Notes: generated by a model from the letters alone, not told the origin. Positions 1 through 9,327 are shown, numbered from the stretch's first letter. The stretch is 61,148 bases of DNA from Lentisphaera araneosa HTCC2155 (GCF_000170755.1 NZ_ABCK01000029.1:1-61148); one strand, 5' to 3'. Program-made: numbers and translations.

Positions 1-27
1 ATTTGATAGCACAAGTCGCGTCATGAA

Positions 28-1911
28 ATGACTGACACCAATGGTGATGGCAAAATGGATAAATCATCCGTTTTTGTTGATGGACTCTTATTGCCCCGAA
101 TGATTCTTCCCCTAGATGATCGCATTCTTATCTGCGAAACAAATACGCTCGATATCTACGCTTATCGTGACACAAATAATGATGGTAAAGCCGATGAAAA
201 GAAGGTCTGGTACAAGGGTGGTCCAAAGCAAGGGAACTTAGAGCATCAAGCCAGTGGTTTAATCTGGAATCTCGATAACTGGATTTATCTTACCAAGGGG
301 ACAAAGCGTTTTAAAATTGTGGATGGGAAAGTTATTACGGATGACCGTGGTAATGTCAGTACTCAATGGGGGCTGGCTTGCGATGATGATGGTCATTTTG
401 CCACGGGTCACTCTGGACGAGAAGAAAGTTTTCAGTACTTTCAAACTCCGACAAAATATACGCGAGCAGAATTTCCAAATGAATTAGAAGAAGATTTTAA
501 TACAGTTTGGCCGATTGATAATATTCCCGATGCTCAGGGGGGACGCGCGCGTATGCGTGAGGATAATACGCTCAATCATATGACGGCTGCTTGTGGTCAT
601 GGTGTATACCGTGGTGAATTGATGCCTGAGTTTTATGGAAACTACCTCATTTGTGAGCCTGTGGGTCGTTTAGTGCGCATGGCAAAAGTCGACAAGAGTG
701 GGGGTTATCGCCAATTGAGTAATCCTTATCCCAAAAGTGAATTTATACGTTCAACAGACGCCAACTTCCGACCTGTAAACCTAAAAACGGGACCCGATGG
801 TGCACTCTATATTGTGGATATGTATCGCGGCATCATTCAAGAGGGAAACTGGACATCGAAGCGCTCTTATCTCCGTGGAGTGATAGATGAGTATGGCTTA
901 GCTAAAAATAAAAAAATGGGGCGTATTTATCGTTTAGTCCCCAAGGGCTACAGTAAGAAATTTGAACATCCAAAATTTTTGGAGATGAGCTCAAAAGAAT
1001 TGATTCCCTATCTCGGTCATCAAAATGGTAGTGTAAGAACGACCGTCCGCAAATTAATAGTTTTGAGAAATGAAAAAAGCTTACATACAGCTTTGAGAAG
1101 CGCTTTAAATCAATCCAAAAATACTCAAGAGCAAATTGAGATTTTGTGGGCGCTCGATGGGCTCGGAGCTATAGGCCCGGGCTTTATGCTAAAGTTTTTG
1201 AACAATAAAGCGGATGCTCGTTTAGCTCTCCATGGACTCCAAGCTGCAGATTCCTATTTAGCCAATGCAGATAAAGGCACCCTAAATGCTTTTAATAAGA
1301 TTCTTGAGAATGAAACGCGACCAGAAATCTTAGCGCAAGCTTATTGGAGTATGATGAGTTATGGTCCCAAAAAGATTGCTGAAAATTTTGTAAAAGAATT
1401 TGAGAAGATACATGCGCAAGATCCTGTGCTAAAATTGCATATAGCGCAAAAAGCTAAAAATGATGAAGCTCAGCGCAAGCATCAAGTCTTTCTAGATGCG
1501 CTTAAAGGCAAGGGACCAATTTTTGAGAAGGCGATGCAAGCAGGTGAAAAGCATTACAAGGCTTTATGCTTTGCTTGTCATGGTCAAGATGGAGCGGGTG
1601 TGCAAATGACCGGGACTGATATGATGTTGGCACCAGCACTAAAAGGCTCTAAAAGAGTGCTTGGATCCCACGATAAACTTGCTCGAATTGTCTTGCATGG
1701 TTTAACTGGGCCAATTGATGGAAAGACTTATCCTGGAGCGATGGAGGCCTTAAAGAGTCACGATAATAAGTATCTGGCAGATGTGCTGACTTATATCCGT
1801 AACTCTTGGGGTAATTCAGCAAGAATGCTTACAGAAAATGATGTGCGACAGGTACGTAAAAAGTATCGCAAACGCAAGGCACCTTGGACAATAGAAGAGT
1901 TAGAAAAGTAA
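28..1911 (+). CDS. PVC-type dehydrogenase / cytochrome c protein, 5' part out of frame
   Basis: Secreted or membrane-bound dehydrogenase-like protein of the kind abundant in Planctomycetes and Lentisphaerae. Residues about 1-310 look like the second half of a beta-propeller (EF-hand-like DTNGDGKMD at the start, then DGALYIVDMYRG). Residues about 320-490 are helical HEAT-like repeats. A C-terminal cytochrome c domain has a heme-binding CFACH near residue 514. No signal peptide or usual N-terminal domain follows the ATG at 28, so this is probably not the true start. Reading frame 2 upstream encodes FDSTSRVMK and then hits TGA at 29-31; one extra base there would join it to TDTNGDGK. The gene therefore seems to enter from outside the window and to carry a 1-nt frameshift or base-call error near 28. 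It leads the sugar and sulfate degradation operon. Domain assignment is family-level; the substrate is unknown. Confidence 0.75.
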   Translation: MTDTNGDGKMDKSSVFVDGLLLPRMILPLDDRILICETNTLDIYAYRDTNNDGKADEKKVWYKGGPKQGNLEHQASGLIWNLDNWIYLTKGTKRFKIVDGKVITDDRGNVSTQWGLACDDDGHFATGHSGREESFQYFQTPTKYTRAEFPNELEEDFNTVWPIDNIPDAQGGRARMREDNTLNHMTAACGHGVYRGELMPEFYGNYLICEPVGRLVRMAKVDKSGGYRQLSNPYPKSEFIRSTDANFRPVNLKTGPDGALYIVDMYRGIIQEGNWTSKRSYLRGVIDEYGLAKNKKMGRIYRLVPKGYSKKFEHPKFLEMSSKELIPYLGHQNGSVRTTVRKLIVLRNEKSLHTALRSALNQSKNTQEQIEILWALDGLGAIGPGFMLKFLNNKADARLALHGLQAADSYLANADKGTLNAFNKILENETRPEILAQAYWSMMSYGPKKIAENFVKEFEKIHAQDPVLKLHIAQKAKNDEAQRKHQVFLDALKGKGPIFEKAMQAGEKHYKALCFACHGQDGAGVQMTGTDMMLAPALKGSKRVLGSHDKLARIVLHGLTGPIDGKTYPGAMEALKSHDNKYLADVLTYIRNSWGNSARMLTENDVRQVRKKYRKRKAPWTIEELEK

Positions 1912-1948
1912 CTAGGTTTAGACATTAAAATAATTTGGAGCGTGTTCT

Positions 1949-3187
1949 TTGAGAAAAATGTCGATCATTTTCATTATTATGAGCCTTCATATGTTTGCAT
2001 TGAGTGTGGAGAGTCAAGGCAATGAGTCAAAAGCCTCCTTATCTCAGAAGGATGTTAAAGCAGATGATGGCTCGGGAAAAATGCCCGCGTTTAGTTGGGA
2101 TAAAGTACCGCTTTATTTACATATTAGAAAAAATGAAGCATTTACTTCAGGTGAGCTTAAACTTATTGCAAAATATCCGCTTGTTACTTTTGAAAAAACG
2201 ACTGGAATGAAAACTTTTGGAGGCTCAGAAAAGGGGACTTTATCTGCGGCTCAATCAGTAAAAGCTTTAAACCCAAATATCAAAATTCTTTATTACTGGA
2301 ACGTTTTCATCTATTGGGCCAACTTTTATGAAGAGCAAGATAACATAAAATCAATAAAAAATGCTTTTCTTAAAAATAGTAAAGATGGAAGTAAGAAAAT
2401 TGTTCGAGGACGTTTGCCTGCGTATGATCTAACCAAAAAAACAGTGCGAGATTGGTGGGTAAATCACTGTAAAGAAATGACTGAGCATTCGGCAATTGAT
2501 GGTCTGTTTTTTGATGCCAATATAAAAGTTCTTTATGATCGTTATGCTAAGGGGGCTCTTGGTAAAAAAAAGAAAGAGAAGCTAGTTGAAGCTTATAAAA
2601 TAATGATGAATGATGCTCGGGGGGCTGTGGACGAAAACAAGCTTGTAGTCGCTAATATCATACGTGCACTTCTGCCTGCAAGCGGTCTAGAATATATGAA
2701 CTATTTTGATGGTTCCTATATTGAAGGTTTTTTTCCGAATGCGCCAAGTCCTACTTATGAGGAATACGTCATAAAAGGAATGGATGCTGTTATAAAAGCT
2801 GCACAATCTGGGAAGATTATCGCATTTTCTCCCGGATTTAAGAGAGCGCTGACTTCTAAAAATGCTAAAGGCAATATTACCCTGGATGATGTTGACCGTC
2901 GAGCAAAGAGCAAAAAAGAAGAGTTGTATAAAATGAGGATGAGTTTAGCAATTTTTCTAATTTGTGCAGAAAAATACAGCTATTTTAATTGTCATGCTTA
3001 TTCAGCAGAAGAGAAGCCTTTAGATGATAGGTGGTATCCTGAATATGATAAACCTTTGGGGGCTCCAAAAGGCCCAGCAGTGAAAAACGGCTATGTATAT
3101 ACTCGTGAGTTTAAATATGCCTCTGTGTGGGTAGATATTAAAAATCAAAAAAGCAGAATCACCTGGCATGGAGAACAAACAAAATGA
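1949..3187 (+). CDS. secreted putative glycoside-hydrolase-like protein
   Basis: Probably an exported TIM-barrel enzyme acting on a polysaccharide. An N-terminal signal sequence is visible (MRKMSIIFIIMSLHMFALSV). Later motifs resemble alpha-amylase-like or GHL-type hydrolases: ILYYWNVFIYW near residue 115 and an acidic strand end, DGLFFDAN, near residue 185. The TTG start at 1949 is preferred over the ATG at 1958 because GGAG at 1937-1940 sits 8 nt upstream. It lies 37 nt after the dehydrogenase gene and overlaps the esterase by 4 nt (ATGA), so translation is likely coupled. The exact glycosidase family is not recognised. The assignment rests on fold-like motifs and neighbours, and a non-catalytic barrel cannot be excluded. 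Confidence 0.55.
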   Translation: MRKMSIIFIIMSLHMFALSVESQGNESKASLSQKDVKADDGSGKMPAFSWDKVPLYLHIRKNEAFTSGELKLIAKYPLVTFEKTTGMKTFGGSEKGTLSAAQSVKALNPNIKILYYWNVFIYWANFYEEQDNIKSIKNAFLKNSKDGSKKIVRGRLPAYDLTKKTVRDWWVNHCKEMTEHSAIDGLFFDANIKVLYDRYAKGALGKKKKEKLVEAYKIMMNDARGAVDENKLVVANIIRALLPASGLEYMNYFDGSYIEGFFPNAPSPTYEEYVIKGMDAVIKAAQSGKIIAFSPGFKRALTSKNAKGNITLDDVDRRAKSKKEELYKMRMSLAIFLICAEKYSYFNCHAYSAEEKPLDDRWYPEYDKPLGAPKGPAVKNGYVYTREFKYASVWVDIKNQKSRITWHGEQTK

Positions 3188-4854
3188 CAATTAAACTGTA
3201 TCAATTACGAGATATGGACTTAGTCACTAAAGGAAAAAGGATCAAAATATTCTTTATCACTCTATGTTTTGCTTCGTCGATTGTCTTCGCCGAGATCAAG
3301 ATAGCGACAATTTTCTCCGATGGTGCGGTGTTACAATGTGAGAAGCCTTTACCCATTTGGGGGTGGGGCAAAGCAGGAGAGGAAGTGAAAGTGTCTTTTG
3401 CGGGTCAAAGTCAAAAAACTATTGTTGACGCTAAGGGAAACTGGCAGCTCAAACTCAAGGCCGTTAAGGGTTCTTATAAGCCTTATTCCATGGTGGTTCA
3501 AAGTGAGAACTCAAGAATCGTGATAAGAAATATAGTCGTTGGTGAAGTTTGGTTTTGCAGTGGTCAGTCTAACATGATGTACACTCTCGAAATGTTATCT
3601 CTTAAAACTAAAGATGTGGGTTATGAATCAGTACTCAAGTTTATGAAGGATGAAAAAGAACAGGCAAAAGATGAATTTTTACGTCAAATCAAAGTGCCCA
3701 ATGTCGCCTCAGCACTCGAGACAAAAAAAGACTTCGAAGGTCAATGGCTTGCGTCGACACCGCAAAATAACGGAAGTTTTTCGGGAACGGCTTATTTCTT
3801 TGCTAAGCAACTGCGTCAGCATCTTGATCGCCCTGTCGGTATTGTAAATGTGACTTGGGGAGGCAAACGTATTGAATCCTTTATCCCCCCTTCTGAGTTT
3901 AATCAGGCGATTCATAAGCAATTGCTAACAAAAATCCAAAAACAAGTCAAATCCTACGATGCTCAATTAGCGTCAAAAAAATATCAGCAAGCCATGGTAA
4001 AATATCGTGAGGCTATAAAGCTCAATCGCAAAAAAGGGCTTCCGAGACCTAAGCGTCCCATCATGAGCGTTGTGCCATCCGCAAATTCGGCAACACCAGC
4101 TTCGATTTTTAATGGAATGGTCAACCCGGTCATTCCCTACGCGATTCGTGGAGCAATATGGTATCAGGGTGAGTCGCATAATCCCAATAGGGTCGAAGCA
4201 CACCGTGGACTTCTTAAAAGTCTTATTCGTGGATGGAGAGCAAAGTGGCAGCAGGGAAACTTTCCCGTGTATTTTTGTCAGTTAGCTAATTTAGGAGAGT
4301 CTTTAAAAGAGCCCTTGCAGAAGAAAAATACTTGGGTGGAAATTAGTAATCAACTACGTCTCGGATTGGAAATTTCGAATACAGGTATGGCGGTCCTTCA
4401 CGATATAGGGCAAGTTAAAGATATTCATCCGGTCAACAAAGTTGATGTGGGGAAAAGGCTTTCGCGTTGGGCCTTGCATGATACTTACCAAATTAACAAT
4501 ATTGTACCGAGTGGCCCTTTGTTTCAATCGGCAGAACGGAAAGGAGCGACTGTGATTGTTCATTTCAATTATAGTGAAAGTGGGTTAATCGTTGGAAAAA
4601 AACAGCTTCTTGAACCTGTAAAACCTGTCGAAAGAAAATTATCCGGCTTTGAGCTTTGTGGTGAAGATGGGGTATGGAAATATGCCACAGCAAAAATAAT
4701 CAATCCAAATCAAGTATTACTCAGTCACAAGGACATAGTTAAGCCTAGAGGCGTAAGGTATGCTTGGCAGCAAAATCCAGCGAATGCTAATTTATATAAT
4801 AAAGCAGGGCTCCCCACCGCCATCTTTTCAACAACTAAGGTTAGTTCCAAATGA
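3184..4854 (+). CDS. sialate O-acetylesterase-like SGNH hydrolase
   Basis: Secreted carbohydrate esterase that would remove acetyl groups from sugars during polysaccharide breakdown. The SASA-family signature is clear: nucleophile block CSGQSNM (Ser about 127), IWYQGESH near residue 325, and a catalytic Asp-x-His block, KDIHPVNK, near 412-418. An N-terminal Ig-like strand region (IFSDGAVLQ, PIWGWG) precedes the catalytic domain, as is usual in this family. The signal peptide is best read from the Met at residue 11, so the annotated start may be 30 nt too early. ATGA overlaps at both ends join it to the glycosidase-like gene and the sulfatase in one operon. Confidence 0.88.
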   Translation: MTIKLYQLRDMDLVTKGKRIKIFFITLCFASSIVFAEIKIATIFSDGAVLQCEKPLPIWGWGKAGEEVKVSFAGQSQKTIVDAKGNWQLKLKAVKGSYKPYSMVVQSENSRIVIRNIVVGEVWFCSGQSNMMYTLEMLSLKTKDVGYESVLKFMKDEKEQAKDEFLRQIKVPNVASALETKKDFEGQWLASTPQNNGSFSGTAYFFAKQLRQHLDRPVGIVNVTWGGKRIESFIPPSEFNQAIHKQLLTKIQKQVKSYDAQLASKKYQQAMVKYREAIKLNRKKGLPRPKRPIMSVVPSANSATPASIFNGMVNPVIPYAIRGAIWYQGESHNPNRVEAHRGLLKSLIRGWRAKWQQGNFPVYFCQLANLGESLKEPLQKKNTWVEISNQLRLGLEISNTGMAVLHDIGQVKDIHPVNKVDVGKRLSRWALHDTYQINNIVPSGPLFQSAERKGATVIVHFNYSESGLIVGKKQLLEPVKPVERKLSGFELCGEDGVWKYATAKIINPNQVLLSHKDIVKPRGVRYAWQQNPANANLYNKAGLPTAIFSTTKVSSK

Positions 4855-6326
4855 TTAACAATATGATTTTCTTTCAGTTCATTTTTATAATTTCGATGAC
4901 TTTGTGTTCTATGGCAAAGCAATCGAAATCGCCTAATATTATTTTTATTCTTACCGATGACCAAGGTTATGGTGATATGGCCGTACATGGTCACCCTTAT
5001 TTAGAAACACCGAATATGGATCGGCTACATTCTGAGAGCGTACGCTTTGATCGCTTTTATGTGAGTCCTTCATGTTCGCCTACTCGTGCAGCTCTGATGA
5101 CGGGAATGCATGAATTTCGCAATGGAGTGACACATACGGTTCAGCCTCGTGAAAAGCTTTACAAGGGTGCGTTGACGATAGCCGATATTCTTAAGGAAGG
5201 AGGCTACAAAACGGGCTTTGTGGGTAAATGGCACTTGGGTAACGACAAAGGTTATGCACCGCAATATCGCGGTTTTGATTGGTATGCGAAGAACGCAAAA
5301 GGGCCCCACAATCATTTTGATGTGGAGATGATTCGCAATGGCAAACGTTTTCAAACAAAGGGTTTTCGCGAGGACGCCTTTTTTGATGAAGCAATGACTT
5401 TTATGAAAGAAGCGGGCGAGCAGCCGTTCTTTCTCTATCTTTGTACCTATTCCCCTCACACCCCCTTGGGAGCTCCTGAGGATTTATTGAAGAAATACAA
5501 GGCTAAAGGACTCAACGATAATCACGCCGCTTATTTGGCCATGATTGAAAACATAGACGATAACCTTGGGCGTTTAGATCAATTTCTAAAAAAAGAAAAC
5601 TTATACGACGATACCATACTAATTTTCATGAATGACAATGGTGTTACAGTGGGACTCGATGTTTATAATGCTGACATGCGTGGTCCCAAGTGCACCATTT
5701 GGGAAGGGGGCACACGAGCCTTTTCTTTGTGGCGCTGGCCAAAAAAATGGCAGCCCAAGACAGTGGAAAACTTAACGGCTCACCTCGACGTTTTACCGAC
5801 GCTCTGTGAATTAGCAGGAGTCGATGTTCCTGAAAAAGTACAGGGTGAACTCGAGGGTTATAGTTTAAGCCCCTTACTCAATGGCAAGGATTGGGAGCAT
5901 AATAATCGTTTGCTCTTTCATAATGTGGGACGTTGGCCCAGTGGCACAGCAGCAGCCCATAAAAACGCTATGTGCGGAATTCGCAAAGGCAACTTCCTGC
6001 TGGTTCATAGCCAAGGTTGTGAGGATCCCATTTGTGAAAAATACCCCAGCCAATGTACGACACTGCGCAATGTGGCGAAGGGTTTCAAACACGCCACTTA
6101 CACAAAGACGAATGCCCAGTTTCATTGGGGAGTTTCAGAGGGTTGGCAGCTCTATGATGTCAAAAAGGATCCAAGCAATCTAAATGATCTTGCAAACGCT
6201 CACCCTGAACTCGTGGATGAACTTAAACAAGCTTATAGTAAATGGTGGGATAAGCAGTTTCCTGTTATGGTGAAACGCGGTGGTGACGAGGGTAATCCAG
6301 ATGCCAATAAGCGTGGTAAAAAGTAA
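4851..6326 (+). CDS. arylsulfatase (family S1, formylglycine-dependent)
   Basis: Hydrolyses sulfate esters, most likely on a sulfated marine polysaccharide, in the periplasm or outside the cell. The formylglycine motif CSPTR is at residues 75-79 and the metal-binding DDQG at 36-39. MNDNG near residue 262 supplies further active-site ligands. The N-terminal hydrophobic stretch ending at about residue 22 is a signal peptide. At 491 aa it is normal for the family. It is last in the operon, overlapping the esterase by ATGA. Activation needs a formylglycine-generating enzyme, which is not in this window. Its 3' 255 nt recur, about 94% identical by eye, at 8529-8783. Confidence 0.93.
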   Translation: MINNMIFFQFIFIISMTLCSMAKQSKSPNIIFILTDDQGYGDMAVHGHPYLETPNMDRLHSESVRFDRFYVSPSCSPTRAALMTGMHEFRNGVTHTVQPREKLYKGALTIADILKEGGYKTGFVGKWHLGNDKGYAPQYRGFDWYAKNAKGPHNHFDVEMIRNGKRFQTKGFREDAFFDEAMTFMKEAGEQPFFLYLCTYSPHTPLGAPEDLLKKYKAKGLNDNHAAYLAMIENIDDNLGRLDQFLKKENLYDDTILIFMNDNGVTVGLDVYNADMRGPKCTIWEGGTRAFSLWRWPKKWQPKTVENLTAHLDVLPTLCELAGVDVPEKVQGELEGYSLSPLLNGKDWEHNNRLLFHNVGRWPSGTAAAHKNAMCGIRKGNFLLVHSQGCEDPICEKYPSQCTTLRNVAKGFKHATYTKTNAQFHWGVSEGWQLYDVKKDPSNLNDLANAHPELVDELKQAYSKWWDKQFPVMVKRGGDEGNPDANKRGKK

Positions 6327-6676
6327 TAGTAAGAGCGCTCACTGGAACCGCCAAGCTCCAGCTTGGCAATTGCGTATAGGAAAGATCGCTGCCCTGACAG
6401 ATCGGGCTTCGCCTGCAGTTGGCAGAATGAAGCATTACTAGGTAAAAGTTGGGGCTTAATATTGATGAATAGATTGAGTCCTGAAGGGATGATATATAAT
6501 TAGCCCGGGGTGTGAACCCCGGGAAAATGCGCAACAAATTAATGGAGCCCTGAAGGGTTGGCAGCTCTTCGATGTTAAAAAAGATCCGGTATATTTTCAC
6601 GTCTCAGACATTTATATTTTCGTGTCTCAGACACTTGAATTGTCAGCTGTGATTCGTTAAATTTCATGTAGTTCTC
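6327..6676. other. intergenic region with palindromic repeats and a sulfatase scrap
   Basis: No gene is visible. The stretch holds small palindromes (CCAAGC around 6349, a CCCGGGG/CCCCGGG pair at 6504-6523, CCCTGAAGGG near 6548). At 6489-6496 is the motif ATGATATA, which matches the group II intron target at 10.83 kb. At 6556-6587 a 32-nt scrap reads GWQLFDVKKDP, a copy of part of the sulfatase C-terminus. Two copies of a CGTCTCAGAC-like motif at about 6599-6635 mark the left side of the AbiE module; a third lies at about 8503. Confidence 0.6.
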
Positions 6677-7672
6677 CTACTTATTTACTATATTCCAAGT
6701 CACTGCACTTAAGCGAGTCCTAATATCTTTGAGTACTTGCAAAATAGCCTGATCACTTGCTAATTCCCCATATACTAAGTCCTTGAACTGACCATGATAC
6801 ACTACTTTGAGCTCTTGCCATACGCTTTCGACATCATTGAAAATCAAAGATTCTATGGGGTGATGACTTAGCCAAGTATTATTATTTCTAAAACTCCGAT
6901 AGTCGTCTCTAGCAACTTTTATGAGGAGTTCAATAAACCCCTCTGAATTAAAAAAAAATCTTAAGTCAGGATCTTCTAAAAGCTTACATAAGTCATATAT
7001 GTGCCTGATCTTGTTTTTCAGGTCATTCATGGCATTTTCACTATGAGAAAAGCGAAGCAAACTCATTATTTTTTCACATAGAGTTCGAGTTGGATTTAAG
7101 ACCTGAAGTTCAAAAGGCTCCAGCCCATACTCCTTCACCATAGCTTCTTGCTCCGTATGCATCATCATTTCATAGATATACGAACTGATGTTTTTTGTCA
7201 TATAAGGTTCATAATAGCCCAGCCAGGTAGCTTCCAGGACTATAAATTCTCGTGCTTGGCCAAAATCGCCTTGAAATTGCTGCGCATATTCATGTGCCGT
7301 TTTACGGTTCATTCCCCGCTTTATCGTCAAGCCTTCGACTTCGTGTTCAGGCATCGTCTGATTAATCAACTGACTAATAGCGCGGATTTTCTTCTTAAGC
7401 TGATTATCACTTTCTCCCTCTTGGTGCTTAACGACCAAATCAATATCCTCAGAAAAACGATCGATCAAATCAAAGCATTTGGATAAGGATGTCCCCCCTT
7501 TAAACACTGTATATTCAGCTAGAGTCTCATTCGAAAATATTTCTAGTAAGGCATAAACCACCCAATAATCTTTTTCTATAAAGATCTCAAGCATCCCCAT
7601 GCGCTGGGCCGTTGCCCGAACAGCTTGTTGAAAAAGCTCGCCATTTTCGTGCAAATTCATTGAATTCTCCAA
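6677..7672 (-). CDS. AbiEii-family nucleotidyltransferase toxin
   Basis: Toxin of a type IV AbiE-like toxin-antitoxin or abortive-infection pair. The nucleotidyltransferase core is visible at about residues 57-82: FKGGTSLSK, then RFSEDIDL. This is the AbiEii/AbiGii G-S...D-x-D pattern. The 331-aa length fits the family, and the helical C-terminal half is typical. Family knowledge says such toxins transfer nucleotides to tRNA or other RNA and block growth; this has not been shown here. Its start overlaps the end of the upstream antitoxin gene by 16 nt, consistent with coupled translation. The module sits between two copies of a sulfatase 3' end and is likely acquired DNA. Confidence 0.9.
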   Translation of the reverse strand: MENSMNLHENGELFQQAVRATAQRMGMLEIFIEKDYWVVYALLEIFSNETLAEYTVFKGGTSLSKCFDLIDRFSEDIDLVVKHQEGESDNQLKKKIRAISQLINQTMPEHEVEGLTIKRGMNRKTAHEYAQQFQGDFGQAREFIVLEATWLGYYEPYMTKNISSYIYEMMMHTEQEAMVKEYGLEPFELQVLNPTRTLCEKIMSLLRFSHSENAMNDLKNKIRHIYDLCKLLEDPDLRFFFNSEGFIELLIKVARDDYRSFRNNNTWLSHHPIESLIFNDVESVWQELKVVYHGQFKDLVYGELASDQAILQVLKDIRTRLSAVTWNIVNK

Positions 7673-8382
7673 TCATCCGCACTCTTCAGCTCTCGTGTTA
7701 CATCCGCAATCTTGTAAGTTGTTATGGGGTTTAAACTCTTTTTCAATGCACTCGTCATTTCCTCTCGTCCCAGATCACACAAAAAGGCTCCTAATAGAGC
7801 GCGACTTGCTGGTGGGTACTTCAACGCAAGATCAAGTATTTTTTTCATGTCTTCCTCTGAGAGTTCACCTAAAAGTACCTTGAGTCGCAGGCAAAGATCG
7901 CGAGTATTGCTGTCGGGAATTTTCTTTATCAGTCGCAGGCAATCCAGTAATTGTAACAAGGCAATATTTTCTTCGAGGATGATGTTTTTTTGCTTGAGAA
8001 AAGTTACTGAGTATATGCCACGTTTAAAGCTAGAGCGCACTTCATTCCTGCCGATTTGGATACTGCTGCTAAGCTGTGTCGTTAAGCCCAGCTTGTTAAA
8101 AATGCTTAAGCCCGTCAAATAACCAATGCGCTGACCATCTTTTTCGAGTAAATCCTTTACAATTTCATACTGATTGGGAGCCAAAACGCCAAAGGGACTC
8201 GCTTCGGCTTTAAAAAACTTACCCTTAGATAACTTGCAAAGACAACCTGATTGCACCATCCGATTCAAGGCCTTGATTACGGATTCTTTACCATCGACCT
8301 TATCCATGAACTCGAGATAGCTAAATACATAGCCATCGGCAAAGCTCTCGATCTTTTCTCTTATGTAAGCAGTGTTTTTCAT
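7657..8382 (-). CDS. AbiEi-like antitoxin/regulator (DUF6088-type)
   Basis: Cognate antitoxin and probable transcriptional autorepressor for the AbiEii toxin downstream. The first 65 residues form a winged helix of the AbiEi type (YVFSYLEFMDKVDGKESVIKA, then LSKGKFFKAE). The C-terminal portion, with GYLTGLSIFNKLGL, matches the DUF6088/AbiEi layout. The 241-aa length is normal. The gene is first in the two-gene operon. A perfect 9-bp inverted repeat at 8413-8444 lies just upstream and is a candidate operator. Family assignment is from sequence pattern; antitoxin activity is inferred from gene order. Confidence 0.82.
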   Translation of the reverse strand: MKNTAYIREKIESFADGYVFSYLEFMDKVDGKESVIKALNRMVQSGCLCKLSKGKFFKAEASPFGVLAPNQYEIVKDLLEKDGQRIGYLTGLSIFNKLGLTTQLSSSIQIGRNEVRSSFKRGIYSVTFLKQKNIILEENIALLQLLDCLRLIKKIPDSNTRDLCLRLKVLLGELSEEDMKKILDLALKYPPASRALLGAFLCDLGREEMTSALKKSLNPITTYKIADVTRELKSADDWRIQ

Positions 8383-8412
8383 CAGAAGTCTAAATTACTT
8401 GGCTTAAAACTT

Positions 8413-8444
8413 ATGTCCAGTTTTTTCATGTATTTACTGGACAT
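8413..8444 (-). promoter_or_regulatory. inverted repeat, candidate AbiEi operator
   Basis: ATGTCCAGT (8413-8421) and ACTGGACAT (8436-8444) form a perfect 9-bp inverted repeat with a 14-nt spacer, 31-62 nt upstream of the antitoxin start. AbiEi antitoxins are known to autoregulate by binding inverted repeats at their promoter, so this is the natural candidate. It could also act as a weak hairpin. Confidence 0.5.
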
Positions 8445-8528
8445 TATTAGGGTTTCCTAAGTCCTTCAGGGCAAATGTATCAGCTATATCTAGCTTGCAT
8501 TTTTGCGTCTCAGATAACTAAGTCCTAT

Positions 8529-8783
8529 GTAGCTAAGGGTTTCAAGCACGCCACTTATACAAAGACGAATGCTCAGTTTCATTGGGGAGTTTCAGATGCT
8601 TGGCAGCTCTTTGATGTCAAAAAGGATCCAAGCAATCTATATGATCTTGCGAATGCTCACCCTGAACTCGTGGATGAACTTAAACAAGCTTACAGTAAAT
8701 GGTGGGATAAGCAGTTTCCTGTTATGGTGAAACGCGGTGGTGACGAGGGTAATCCAGATGCCAATAAGCGTGGTAAGAAATAA
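8529..8783 (+). pseudogene. sulfatase 3'-end fragment
   Basis: Encodes about 84 C-terminal residues (VAKGFKHATYTK through PDANKRGKK) almost identical to the end of the sulfatase at 4851-6326. It has no catalytic CxPxR or metal-binding part. An in-frame ATG at 8475 opens a 102-aa ORF, but its first 18 codons have no sulfatase similarity and no good ribosome site, so this is a remnant rather than a gene. Identity to 6072-6326 is about 94% by eye, higher toward the 3' end. Together with that copy it brackets the AbiE module. Confidence 0.85.
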
Positions 8784-9327
8784 GCTATTGATCTGGCAAC
8801 AAGATAGATAAAAAGATGTCAATTTTAGTGTCAAAGGAATAATATAGCTCAAGGCTGTCGAGGCAGTGTGGAAAATACTTTAAAGGTGCAGAGCACCGAT
8901 AGATATTAGCGTGTGGCGTTAGCCACACGAATGGGGAAATAGTTTTTATCTGCCCGTATGGCAATACCTCGCGGATGTGAGTCCGGCATAGAGTGTCGGA
9001 CCCAAGCTTGGGCCCTAGATTAATTCCCAACCCATTTTCATGCCCCTAACGGAGCATGCTAGATTCTAGCAGGCTCACACGTGAGCCCTGGTAATTTAGA
9101 TATTCTGAGTCATGCTGTTTCGATGTATGCTAAAAGTTGTCGACCCTAATTCCTTTATGATGTGTTTTTCACACAGTCCCTAATGAACTATGTTGATATA
9201 TACCGTTCCTTCAGAACTCTCAGTTGATCAATAGTTATGAATAATGTTAAAAATATAAGACCAAAAGTAATCTCTGTTAGATGGCGGTGTAGTAGCTCTA
9301 AATTAATCAAATTATTGGAGTTCTTTT
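8784..9327. repeat. intergenic dispersed palindromic repeat (copy 1)
   Basis: There is no gene in this 544-nt gap. From about 8880 to 9090 it is a string of short hairpins: GGTGC-AGA-GCACC at 8885-8897, GTGTGG...CCACAC at 8911-8928, CCCAAGCTTGGG at 9001-9012, GCTAGATTCTAGC near 9058, GGCTCAC-AC-GTGAGCC at 9072-9087. The reverse complement of this block recurs at 17519-17700, and parts of it at 18172-18330. A separate short repeat, TACCGTTCCTTCAGAACT, is at 9201-9218. The last 100 nt before the sulfatase start presumably hold its promoter. Confidence 0.75.
9201..9218 (+). repeat. 18-nt dispersed repeat TACCGTTCCTTCAGAACT
   Basis: Exact copies at 9201-9218, 14731-14748 and 14802-14819, and a shorter variant at 17461-17476. 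All are intergenic and in the same orientation. Each is preceded by an ATCTA/ATATA-like run. Confidence 0.8.

Noticed and set aside
7148-8122. Forward ORFs over the AbiE genes (112 aa and 132 aa)
   Set aside because: Antisense shadows of two well-conserved reverse-strand genes.
8475-8783. Short intact gene for a 102-aa protein
   Set aside because: All but the first 18 codons are a sulfatase C-terminus without any catalytic part; treated as a fragment.
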